Source of the DNA: JAVBOV01 sp031550205
GTDB lineage: Bacteria > Pseudomonadota > Alphaproteobacteria > RF32 > CAG-239
Assembly: GCA_031550205.1 (NCBI GenBank)
Contig: JAVBOV010000031.1
Coordinates: 1 to 13,341, forward strand
Direction: 5' to 3'
Length of the DNA: 13,341 bases
Positions 6,589 to 12,493 of the stretch are shown in pieces (the first letter of the stretch is position 1; every line of letters begins with the position of its first letter). The position numbers and the translations under genes are program-made. The notes beneath the pieces are model-generated. The model was not told where the DNA came from. It saw only the letters and a program-made list of their open reading frames with translations, and did no database searches.

Positions 6589-7425
6589 ATGCAAAAAAGA
6601 TATATGGCCGTTGCCGCAATTGCCTTGATGCTGGCCTGTCCGTTTAATGCCAAAGCCGAAGGCAAAGACGGCGTGGCGGCTGTGGTTAACGGAGAAAAAA
6701 TTACCGTGGCCGAGATGAAACAGGCTTATGAGGACAACAAGCAGATTAAAGACAGCATTTCCTTTAAAGATTTTTATGGAAAAACCTTAGATGTGTTTGT
6801 GAACGGCAAAGTTTTGTACCAGGCTGCCGTGGCTGACAAGGTTACCGAGACAGCCGCTTATAAGCGCCAGCTGGAAATGGCCAAGGAAGAGATTGCCCGC
6901 AAGCTTTATTTGGAAAAGAAAGTTGAAGCCAAAATTACCGATGCCGAGGTTAAAAAGCTTTATGCCGATTATAAATCCAAATTTAAGAGCGAGCCTGAGA
7001 TGAAGGCCAAGCACATTTTGGTTGAATCTGATGCCAAGGCCAAAGAAGTTATTTCAAAGCTGAAAAAAGGCGGAAACTTTGACGCTTTGGCCAAAGAATA
7101 TTCTAAAGAACCGGCTGAATTGGGTTATTTTACAAAATCTATGATGGTGCCTGAGTTCGGAAACGCCGCTTTTGCTTTGAAAAAAGGCCAATATTCTCAG
7201 TCTCCGGTGAAGACACAATATGGATATCATGTGATTTTTGTTGAAGAATTGAGAAATTCTCAGCCGCTGCCGATGAAAGAGGTTGAACCGCAGTTGAAGG
7301 CGATGTTAACTCAGCAAGCTGTTGGTCAGGTGTTCCAAGATGTTTTCAAAAAAGCCAAGATTGAAAAATATGACGCTGACGGCAAAGTGCTGCCGAATGA
7401 ACCGGCCGCTCCGGCTGTTAAGTAG
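6589..7425 (+). CDS. Periplasmic parvulin-type peptidyl-prolyl isomerase / foldase
   Basis: A 278-residue secreted foldase of the SurA/PrsA/PpiC type. Residues 1-23 are a signal peptide (basic MQKR, hydrophobic core, AKA before E24). MLAC at 14-17 also looks like a weak lipobox, so a lipoprotein form cannot be excluded. Residues 24-130 match the helical SurA_N-like chaperone part. The rotamase domain spans about 137-222 and shows KHILV with H142, GGNFDALAKEYSKEPAELGYF, VPEFGNAAFALKKGQ and the closing YGYHVIFVE with H214. The loop between YSKEP and LGYF is shorter than the usual YS-x-D-x-x-x-x-x-GG-x-LG. A P/A-rich tail ends the protein. It is divergent from secA and followed by a perfect terminator. 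Probable role: folding of exported proteins in the periplasm. Confidence 0.9.
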   Translation: MQKRYMAVAAIALMLACPFNAKAEGKDGVAAVVNGEKITVAEMKQAYEDNKQIKDSISFKDFYGKTLDVFVNGKVLYQAAVADKVTETAAYKRQLEMAKEEIARKLYLEKKVEAKITDAEVKKLYADYKSKFKSEPEMKAKHILVESDAKAKEVISKLKKGGNFDALAKEYSKEPAELGYFTKSMMVPEFGNAAFALKKGQYSQSPVKTQYGYHVIFVEELRNSQPLPMKEVEPQLKAMLTQQAVGQVFQDVFKKAKIEKYDADGKVLPNEPAAPAVK

Positions 7426-7445
7426 GAAGCGGATGAGATTGCTAG

Positions 7446-7474
7446 AAAGGCTTCCCAATTGGGAAGCCTTTTTT
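7446..7474 (+). terminator. Intrinsic terminator of the foldase gene
   Basis: AAAGGCTTCCC (7446-7456), loop AATT, GGGAAGCCTTT (7461-7471), then more T to 7474. An 11-bp perfect stem, about 20 bases after the stop codon. Confidence 0.9.
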
Positions 7475-7487
7475 GTAGATTCTTCAC

Positions 7488-7639
7488 TAGACCTGTCTTA
7501 AAATCAAAAACTGATGTCATTTCGACGACGCGAATGCAATGAGTGGAGGAGAAATCTACCTCAATGCACAAGATTTCTCCTTCATTCCCTTCGGTCAGGT
7601 CGTCGAAATGACATAAAAAACAATTTCGAGACAGGTCTA
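7488..7639. repeat. 152-bp nested palindromic (MITE-like) element
   Basis: Three pairs of arms are nested in order: TAGACCTGTCT (7488-7498) with AGACAGGTCTA (7629-7639); ATGTCATTTCGACGAC (7514-7529) with GTCGTCGAAATGACAT (7599-7614), 16 perfect pairs; and GGAGAAATCT (7548-7557) with AGATTTCTCC (7571-7580). The whole forms one long, interrupted hairpin. It holds no credible reading frame. No flanking direct repeat longer than two or three bases is obvious. It follows directly after the foldase terminator. Confidence 0.8.
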
Positions 7640-7673
7640 CTGCGTTCAGTATGGCGCGGCTAAAAAATTAAAC

Positions 7674-7774
7674 GTCATGCTGAACTTGTTTGTCCGCTGG
7701 CGCGTTCGTCACGTAAGGCTCTGTCTACGCCTTGCAGGCTTGCCAATCGCCAACTATCAACTCCAGCATCTCAT
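7674..7774. repeat. Long-form palindromic repeat, tandem copy 1
   Basis: The ends ATGCTG (7677-7682) and CAGCAT (7764-7769) pair; about 80 bases lie between them. The inner part shares ordered blocks with the next copy: CGTAAG (7712), GGCTTGC (7737), CAACTATC (7751) and CTCCAG (7761), each 110-113 bases before its partner. Confidence 0.7.
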
Positions 7775-7787
7775 CTGAATCATCGGG

Positions 7788-7882
7788 AGATCCTGAAACA
7801 GATTGTTCACTTGCATGAACGTCTCGTAAGCTTCAAGCCGCGCCGATGGCTTGCTTTCAGCAACTATCGACTCCAGGATGAC
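7788..7882. repeat. Long-form palindromic repeat, tandem copy 2
   Basis: The ends ATCCTG (7790-7795) and CAGGAT (7874-7879) pair. Inner blocks CGTAAG (7825), GGCTTGC (7848), CAACTATC (7861) and CTCCAG (7871) align with copy 1. The outer ends equal the short solo repeat at 1019-1045, so about 70 bases look inserted in its loop. Confidence 0.7.
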
Positions 7883-7931
7883 TTGTGTGGTTGGGGCAGG
7901 ATGACTTGTATTTTTGGGACTTTGGAGAACG

Positions 7932-7970
7932 AAAAAAAACGGGGAGGTTTTTAGGCCCCTCCCGTTTTTT
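7932..7970 (-). terminator. Intrinsic terminator with no protein gene attached
   Basis: On the minus strand: six A, CGGGAGG, a loop, CCTCCCCG (one bulged C), then eight T. The plus strand also has six T after the stem, so it may work both ways. No coding gene ends here on either strand, which supports a non-coding transcript. Confidence 0.7.
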
Positions 7971-8120
7971 GTTAACAACCGCTTGCCTCTTGTATGATTT
8001 TTCCATAATGCGCTTGAAAAAAACTTTTCTCGCTTGGCCACATCAGCTCACACATAACTGACCAATACACATCCCAAAAGATATCATAATAACCGCAGGC
8101 AGTGTTGTTTTTAGCTTTAA
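7932..8120 (-). ncRNA. Candidate structured small RNA
   Basis: Read on the minus strand, a stretch of about 150 bases can fold with closed ends and runs into an intrinsic terminator. Visible pairings: AACAAC (8109-8104) with GTTGTT (7979-7974); GCCT (8100-8097) with AGGC (7988-7985); TATGAT (8088-8083) with ATCATA (7998-7993); and inside, TTGGT with GCCAA plus CAGTT with AGCTG around 8035-8066. A promoter-like sequence lies just upstream (8127-8153). No convincing reading frame or ribosome site accounts for it. Size, closed ends and a free-standing terminator fit a small regulatory RNA; a divergent 6S RNA is one possibility, but I see no decisive conserved motif. Motifs of tmRNA, RNase P and SRP RNA were not found. 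The 5' end is approximate. Confidence 0.45.
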
Positions 8121-8126
8121 ATTCTC

Positions 8127-8153
8127 AGGATACCACACACACAAGAATTTCAA
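8127..8153 (-). promoter_or_regulatory. Possible promoter of the candidate RNA
   Basis: On the minus strand: TTGAAA (8153-8148), a 15-base spacer that is GT-rich, and TATCCT (8132-8127) preceded by TGG, which resembles an extended -10. The spacing is short. AAATTCT/AGAATTT arms (8118-8124, 8144-8150) flank the region. Confidence 0.35.
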
Positions 8154-8194
8154 CGGTTTTTGTGTTAAAGTTTTGTTACAAAAACCCATCTTTT

Positions 8195-8310
8195 GTCATT
8201 GCGAGCGAATGCGAAGCAATCCAGATTGGAAAGAGGCTATTTATAAATAAACCAGACAAATGTCTGGTTTATTATGGATTGCTTCGGGGCTCGAGCCCGC
8301 TCGCAATGAC
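8195..8310. repeat. Composite palindromic repeat with central 13-bp hairpin
   Basis: The outer arms are GTCATTGCGAGCG (8195-8207) and CGCTCGCAATGAC (8298-8310), perfect over 13 bp. The inner arms are GAAGCAATCCA (8213-8223) and TGGATTGCTTC (8275-8285). In the centre is a separate hairpin, AATAAACCAGACA (8246-8258), loop AA, TGTCTGGTTTATT (8261-8273), 13 perfect pairs. The right half also holds GGGCTCGAGCCC (8287-8298), a 12-base palindrome. Confidence 0.85.
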
Positions 8311-8323
8311 GAGAGCAGGGGAA

Positions 8324-8350
8324 ATTGCCGCGCTTTGCTGGCAATGACGA
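8324..8350. repeat. Short palindromic repeat, ATTGCC...GGCAATGACGA
   Basis: ATTGCC (8324-8329) and GGCAAT (8340-8345) flank GCGCTTTGCT; it continues with GACGA. It is a reduced relative of the element at 1598-1634. Confidence 0.6.
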
Positions 8351-8404
8351 GTTGGGAGAGGGTTTGAGGTGACAAGGATGATTGGTTTATCACCCCCACC
8401 CCAA

Positions 8405-8462
8405 CCCTCCCCCATCAAGGGGGAGGGAGAAGAGTGAGAGCCTCCCCCATCAAGGGAGAGGG
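8405..8462. repeat. Two tandem CCTCCCCC-ATCAA-GGG hairpins
   Basis: The first is CCCTCCCCC (8405-8413), loop ATCAA, GGGGGAGGG (8419-8427), perfect over 9 bp. The second is CCTCCCCC (8441-8448), ATCAA, GGGAGAGGG (8454-8462), with mismatches. They lie 36 bases apart, just beyond the pyruvate kinase stop codon. There is no T-run, so they are repeats that may stabilise or end the pyk transcript rather than standard terminators. Confidence 0.7.
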
Positions 8463-8472
8463 AGAATATGCC

Positions 8473-9897
8473 TTACGGCACATATACCGTGTGGAGCATG
8501 TTGGTGCGGCCTTTTTTGTTGAACGGAAAACCGGCGGTAATAATGATGTGGCTGCCGGATTTGGCAATTTTATTTTCCTTAACAATTTTTAAGGCAGTAT
8601 CTTCAACTTTGGCAAAGCTCTTGAACGTTTCATGATTAATGAAGCTCTTGGCACCCCAGACAATGGCCATGCGGCGGGCAACATCAATATCAGGAGTGAC
8701 GGCAATAATCGGAAGGTTCGGCCTTTCACGGGCAGCCAGCAGCGCAGTGCGGCCGGAGCAGGTATAAGTTACCAGCGCCGCAACATTTTTCAAAACATTG
8801 GTAATGTCGGTGGCGGCAAAGGTTATGGAATCGGCTTCGCTGATGCAGCACGGAATTAAGCGCGATTTTTCCATATAGTTAAAGAACAGCGGAGAAGCCT
8901 CAACTTCTTTAATTATTTTATGCATCATTTTAACAGCTTCTATCGGATATTTGCCGGCGGCGGTTTCAGCCGAGAGCATTACGGTATCCGAGCCGTCATA
9001 TACTGCCGTAGCTACGTCTGAAACTTCCGCTCTGGTCGGGGTCGGGGCGTTTATCATCGACTCCAGCATTTGAGTGGCGACAATTACCGGTTTGGAATAA
9101 CGGCGGCAGGCGGTGACAATTTTTTTCTGCAGAACCGGAACGGTTTGTAAGGGGCATTCCACACCCAAGTCGCCGCGGGCAACCATAATGGCATCGGAAA
9201 GGCTGATAATTTCATCAAGCTCGTCAATAGCGCTGGGTTTTTCAAGTTTGGAGATAATCCAGGCTTTTTCACCAATCAATTCTCTGGCGTCTCTGACGTC
9301 TTTGGCAGTCTGCACAAAGGAGAGAGAAACCCAGTCCACGCCCAATTTCAAGGCAAATTTCAGGTCTTTTTTGTCTTTCTCGGTTAAGGCGGAAATTTTT
9401 AACTGAGTGTTGGGCAGGTTGACACCCTTATGGCTTGATAAATATCCGCCGTATTTTACGGTGGTTTCGGCATGTTTGGAATCGCATTTATCTACAACCA
9501 AAGTGATGTTGCCGTCGTTTAACAAAAGTTCATCGCCGGGTTTGAGGGCGGCAAAAATTTCCTTGTGAGGCAGGCAGACTCTGTTTTCATCTCCGGCTTT
9601 GGAATCCATATCCAGCGTAAATTTGGCTTTTTCTTTCAAGAGAACTTTGTCTTCCTTAAACTGCCCTACTCTGAGTTTTGGGCCTTGTAAATCGGCCACA
9701 ATTGAAATATGCAGTTTCTTTTTCTTTTCCAGTTTTCTTACAATATTGTATCTTTTTTTATGGTCTTCATGAGTGCCGTGGCTAAAATTGAAGCGGAAAG
9801 CGTCTGCGCCCGCATCAATCAGTTTTTCTAACATTTCTTCAGAAGATGAAGCGGGGCCGACGGTGGCCAAAATTTTGGTGCGGGTGTCTTGCGGCAT
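8473..9897 (-). CDS. pyk: Pyruvate kinase
   Basis: Converts phosphoenolpyruvate and ADP to pyruvate and ATP, the last step of glycolysis. At 474 residues it has normal length. Motifs: TKILATVGPAS near the N-terminus, NFSHG (37-41), the B domain around residues 70-165, the catalytic SKLEKPSAIDEL with Lys217 and Glu219, the signature MVARGDLGVE (238-247), ATQMLESM (274-281), and GSDTVMLSAETAAGKYP (302-318). The C-terminal allosteric domain follows and ends GRTNMLHTVYVP. The start is ATG 9897 with AAGGA nine bases upstream. It is divergent from gapR, with 85 bases between. Together with the phosphofructokinase it points to a working Embden-Meyerhof route. No broken motif was seen. Confidence 0.97.
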   Translation of the reverse strand: MPQDTRTKILATVGPASSSEEMLEKLIDAGADAFRFNFSHGTHEDHKKRYNIVRKLEKKKKLHISIVADLQGPKLRVGQFKEDKVLLKEKAKFTLDMDSKAGDENRVCLPHKEIFAALKPGDELLLNDGNITLVVDKCDSKHAETTVKYGGYLSSHKGVNLPNTQLKISALTEKDKKDLKFALKLGVDWVSLSFVQTAKDVRDARELIGEKAWIISKLEKPSAIDELDEIISLSDAIMVARGDLGVECPLQTVPVLQKKIVTACRRYSKPVIVATQMLESMINAPTPTRAEVSDVATAVYDGSDTVMLSAETAAGKYPIEAVKMMHKIIKEVEASPLFFNYMEKSRLIPCCISEADSITFAATDITNVLKNVAALVTYTCSGRTALLAARERPNLPIIAVTPDIDVARRMAIVWGAKSFINHETFKSFAKVEDTALKIVKENKIAKSGSHIIITAGFPFNKKGRTNMLHTVYVP

Positions 9898-9982
9898 GTT
9901 TTTAAATCCTTATAATTTTGTTCTTGTAATAAGTAATCATTTTTGTTAAGTTTCCAATAATTATAAAACAAAGGAGTTAAAA

Positions 9983-10225
9983 ATGAGTGAAACCGGAAAT
10001 ATTTCTGCAGACAGACTGCGTTCTTTAATTGAGAGAATCGAGCGTTTGGAAGAAGAAAAAAGAGCCATCGGCTCTGATGTTAAGGATATTTATGCCGAGG
10101 CAAAGTCTGCCGGGTTTGACACCAAGGCCATGAAAACAATTGTGAAACTCAGGAAAATGGAAGCCGCCGACCGCGATGAACAAGAGTTTGTCTTGGATAC
10201 TTACCGCAAGGCTTTGGGGCTTTAG
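9983..10225 (+). CDS. gapR: GapR-type nucleoid-associated protein (DUF2312/UPF0335)
   Basis: An 80-residue protein matching DUF2312 along its whole length: an N-terminal helix with LRSLIERIERLEEEKRAIG (12-30), then SDVKDIYAEAKSAGFDTKAMKTI (31-53) and VKLRKMEAADRDEQEFVLDTYRKALG. In Caulobacter GapR binds AT-rich, overtwisted DNA ahead of forks and transcription as a dimer or tetramer; that role is known for the family and inferred here. The start is ATG 9983 with AAGGAG at a good distance. Its TAG stop (10223-10225) directly abuts the stop of the convergent CHR gene with no base between, so no terminator lies in between. This family is a strong pointer to Alphaproteobacteria. Confidence 0.95.
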   Translation: MSETGNISADRLRSLIERIERLEEEKRAIGSDVKDIYAEAKSAGFDTKAMKTIVKLRKMEAADRDEQEFVLDTYRKALGL

Positions 10226-10741
10226 TTAAAAAAGAATTGTGCCGGCAACGGCGGATATTATTATATAAAACACCGGGCTTTTTTTCAGCCAAAAGACAAG
10301 AGACGTGAGGATAACCAGCATTAAAATGCTGGTTATGTCTTTTAAAGAACCGACAGATACTTCATAAGTTACCGAGGCAATCAAAACCAAAATGGTAATG
10401 CGGATGCCCGACATCACCTTTTGCACGGTCAAATTGCATTGATATTGTTTGTAAAACCTTGCAACCAGAAGAATTACAATAATTGCCGGCAGAACTAAAG
10501 CCGTGGCGGCAACAACACCGCCCCAAAAGCCGGCAGTGTGCATGCCGGCAAGCGTTGAAACGTTAATCCCCACAGCTCCAGGCAAAGACTGGGAAATGGC
10601 GAGATAGTTCATTATTTCTTCTTTGGAAAACCAGCCATATTTTTCAGACAGTTCAAACAAAAACGGAATGGTCGCCAACCCTCCGCCAATGGCAAAAAGC
10701 CCGACTTTAAAAAACTCCCAAAATATCAGAAGAAAAATCAT
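10226..10741 (-). CDS. Short CHR-domain transporter, second half of a ChrA-type pair
   Basis: A 171-residue integral membrane protein of the CHR (chromate transporter, PF02417) family. The first amphipathic/membrane part carries FKVGLFAIGGG (11-21), then ELSEKYGWFSKEEIMNYLAISQSLPG with the conserved PG at 54-55, then GFWGGVVAATALVLPAIIVILL (71-92) and further hydrophobic stretches to the C-terminus (AGTILF). Long ChrA proteins have two such domains; here each is a separate gene. It starts at ATG 10741, overlapping the stop of the partner gene by ATGA, so the two are translationally coupled and probably form a heterodimer. Family members export chromate or take part in sulfate-type anion movement, but many short CHR pairs have no tested substrate; I would not claim chromate resistance. 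Confidence 0.85.
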   Translation of the reverse strand: MIFLLIFWEFFKVGLFAIGGGLATIPFLFELSEKYGWFSKEEIMNYLAISQSLPGAVGINVSTLAGMHTAGFWGGVVAATALVLPAIIVILLVARFYKQYQCNLTVQKVMSGIRITILVLIASVTYEVSVGSLKDITSILMLVILTSLVFWLKKSPVFYIIISAVAGTILF

Positions 10742-11268
10742 GTTTTTCTCCTCAACAACCAGCCCAAAGTTCCGCAGGTTAAAATAATGAGAATGATGTG
10801 CAGTTTGAAATATAACAACAAGATTGCGGCAACGGCTAATATTATGAAAGACTTTATGTCTTTAAGCTCTTTTCTGCCCAGTTCCCACATGAAGTTTAAG
10901 AGAATCGCCACCACGGCAATTTTAACGCCTTTTAAGGCTGAGACAAATATCGGCTCATTAATATATTGCAGCGCAAACCAGCTCACAAAAGAGATTAAAA
11001 TTATGGAGGTTGAAACCACCCCCATTGTGGCAACAATGGCGCCGGCAACGCCCTTAAGCCGATAACCGACGAAGGTGGCAACGTTGGCGGCAATAATGCC
11101 CGGCGTGCAGGAAGAAATGCCGTAAAAATCTAAAAGCTCTTCTTCTTTCATCCAGTTTCTTTTTTCAGAGAGTTCTTTTTTGAAAATGTTAAACATCACA
11201 TATCCGCCGCCATAGGTTAATATGGAGGACTTGAAAAATATAAAAAAAAGCTCTAAGAGAATTTTCAT
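10738..11268 (-). CDS. Short CHR-domain transporter, first half of a ChrA-type pair
   Basis: A 176-residue membrane protein of the CHR family, related to its downstream partner. It carries FFKSSILTYGGGYVMFNIF (11-29), KELSEKRNWMKEEELLDFYGISSCTPG with PG at 56-57, and GVAGAIVATMGVVSTSIILISF (73-94), followed by more membrane segments and a basic end (GWLLRRKT). YGGG replaces the FGGP often seen in long ChrA proteins. The start ATG 11268 overlaps the stop of the upstream metalloprotease gene by ATGA, and its own stop overlaps the next start in the same way. Both halves face the same way in one operon, as in other short-chain CHR pairs, which are thought to insert in opposite orientations. The substrate is unknown. 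Confidence 0.85.
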   Translation of the reverse strand: MKILLELFFIFFKSSILTYGGGYVMFNIFKKELSEKRNWMKEEELLDFYGISSCTPGIIAANVATFVGYRLKGVAGAIVATMGVVSTSIILISFVSWFALQYINEPIFVSALKGVKIAVVAILLNFMWELGRKELKDIKSFIILAVAAILLLYFKLHIILIILTCGTLGWLLRRKT

Positions 11269-11822
11269 ATCATCAAAAGCAGCGCAATGAACAATGTGCC
11301 GTAAATGAGAACACCCTGAAAATACATTCCGGCCACCTTAAAATCGGCACGTGATGGAATGGAGTTTTCAACAATGATGGTTTGCAGCAAAACATAAGCC
11401 GCATAGTTTATGAAAGTGGGGTTTATCATCGGCAAAATGTGGCGGTTGAGATAAAAACCAATCGGCAAAAGCAAAAGCGGCGCCATTGAGGCCGGAATGG
11501 CGTTATAATAGGTAACATTTTTGAAGCCGACGCTGCCCATGACGTAGTTGCCTTCCAAATTGCGCTGGGGAAAAAGCGTGAAATCGCACGGGCGGGCGTT
11601 TAGGAAAAGGCCGACCAGATAGTGCATCAGCTCATGCAAGAGCGTTCCGGGAATATTAATCAAAGCAGACATCCACATGCTGGAATAGGTGGCATATTTA
11701 AAGCGCATCAGCAAAACAACCATAATTACAAAATAAAAACGATTGTTAATGAACTGCGCGGCAAACATCGGGTCATGAAACAGGTGATAAAATTTATAAT
11801 AAAGCTCGCTGATTATATGCAT
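11265..11822 (-). CDS. Integral membrane HExxH metalloprotease-like protein
   Basis: A 185-residue membrane protein with a zinc-protease signature. About four or five hydrophobic segments are visible: 29-40, 52-74, 108-126, 137-152 and 167-185. The second contains LLHELMHYLVGLFL, an HExxH motif at 63-67 (two His ligands and catalytic Glu), as in site-2-type intramembrane proteases (M50-like). Near the C-terminus, SIPSRADF (154-161) offers Asp160 as a candidate third ligand; that is inference. The C80-D81 loop with FTLFP follows the HExxH helix. The frame can be read back to a codon at 11942, but that would lie inside the TetR gene; ATG 11822, with AGG six bases upstream and overlapping the tetR stop by 10 bases, is much more likely. 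It is embedded between tetR and the CHR pair in one operon. Its substrate is unknown. Confidence 0.75.
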   Translation of the reverse strand: MHIISELYYKFYHLFHDPMFAAQFINNRFYFVIMVVLLMRFKYATYSSMWMSALINIPGTLLHELMHYLVGLFLNARPCDFTLFPQRNLEGNYVMGSVGFKNVTYYNAIPASMAPLLLLPIGFYLNRHILPMINPTFINYAAYVLLQTIIVENSIPSRADFKVAGMYFQGVLIYGTLFIALLLMI

Positions 11823-12397
11823 TTTAAGCCTGCCAGATAAGTGTTGAGCAGCAATTTGCAGACGTTTCTTTTGCTGATTTTGCCAAAGCCGTCCAAACTG
11901 TCGGTGGTTAAAAACGAACTGAGCGAAAACAATGCTAGCCACAAGACCTGTCGAGCCAGCGCTTTTTCTTTAACGCTTAAGCGGGTGAAAACCTCATCAA
12001 ACTGGGCTTGCCACAGAACGGTCAAACCCACCAGTTTTCTTAAATATGCTTTGGGAAGCTTGCCCAGTTTGGCTTGCAGGTGGAAATTATATAACAAAAA
12101 CCACAGGTTTTGGTTTTTCAAAACATAATCAACAAAGCAATCCAGACAATTGTTCAAACTGCGGTAGGCGTTTTTGCCGTGCAGTTCTCTTTTCATTTTT
12201 ACCGCAAGTTCATCAAGAGTTATAAGGTTTTGCGCCAGAATGAAGTTATCCATGTTGGAGAACTGGTTGTAAATGGTGCCCACCGAGCAGGTGGACGCCT
12301 CTGAAAGCTTGCGCGCGGTTAAAAAATCGCAGCCCTTTTCCTTAACCAGTTTGCGGCCGACCTCAATTAGCTTTTTATAAATTTCTTCTTTTTTCAT
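11813..12397 (-). CDS. TetR-family transcriptional regulator
   Basis: A 194-residue regulator. The N-terminal DNA-binding domain (about 4-52) has the standard TetR pattern: IYKKLIEVGRKLVKEKG, then FLTARKLSEASTCSVGTIYNQF with the helix-turn-helix at about 26-47, then DNFILAQN. Residues 55-194 form an all-helical effector and dimerisation domain, specific to this protein, with aromatic-rich helices (NLWFLLYNFHLQ, VLWLALFSLSSFL) that could line a hydrophobic ligand pocket. The start is ATG 12397. It is the first gene of a four-gene minus-strand operon with overlapping junctions, and a perfect palindrome lies on its promoter, so self-repression together with the membrane genes is likely. Ligand unknown. 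Confidence 0.9.
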   Translation of the reverse strand: MKKEEIYKKLIEVGRKLVKEKGCDFLTARKLSEASTCSVGTIYNQFSNMDNFILAQNLITLDELAVKMKRELHGKNAYRSLNNCLDCFVDYVLKNQNLWFLLYNFHLQAKLGKLPKAYLRKLVGLTVLWQAQFDEVFTRLSVKEKALARQVLWLALFSLSSFLTTDSLDGFGKISKRNVCKLLLNTYLAGLKCI

Positions 12398-12438
12398 GTT
12401 AATAAAATATTTGTAAATCAGTTGTATAATATCAAAAC

Positions 12439-12465
12439 ATTATACCAACTTTGAACAGTGTTCAA
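12439..12465 (-). promoter_or_regulatory. Promoter of the tetR operon
   Basis: On the minus strand: TTGAAC (12465-12460), a 15-base spacer and a perfect TATAAT (12444-12439). The spacing is short, but shifting the -35 by one gives 16. The -35 is part of the palindrome at 12451-12465. Confidence 0.55.
12451..12465. promoter_or_regulatory. Candidate TetR operator, perfect 15-bp palindrome
   Basis: TTGAACA, central G, TGTTCAA. It overlaps the -35 of the tetR promoter and lies 28 bases before the divergent gene at 12494, downstream of a perfect plus-strand TATAAT (12425-12430). One site could therefore control both directions. Binding by the neighbouring TetR protein is inferred from position and symmetry. 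Confidence 0.65.
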
Positions 12466-12493
12466 TTTTTTTCTTTTTGCGTAGGATAAAATT

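Noticed and set aside
7757..8041. 94-codon open frame on the minus strand
   Set aside because: It runs through a repeat element, a terminator hairpin and the candidate RNA; it has no ribosome site and its C-terminal part is a translation of the repeat.
7932..8120. Assignment of the candidate RNA to tmRNA, RNase P or SRP RNA
   Set aside because: The diagnostic motifs of these RNAs were not found on either strand.
8102..8347. 81-codon open frame on the plus strand
   Set aside because: Most of it is the translation of the palindromic repeats (for example VIASECEAIQ); no ribosome site and no domain.
664..8462. CRISPR array
   Set aside because: The repeats are palindromic, of several types and irregularly spaced; there are no uniform spacers and no cas genes.
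10226..11268. A frameshifted single ChrA gene
   Set aside because: Each half has its own start, the ATGA overlap is clean, and short-chain CHR pairs are a known normal arrangement.
11823..11942. N-terminal extension of the metalloprotease frame
   Set aside because: It would overlap the TetR gene by 130 bases, and the extension is polar and unlike the family; ATG 11822 has a ribosome site and a normal operon overlap.
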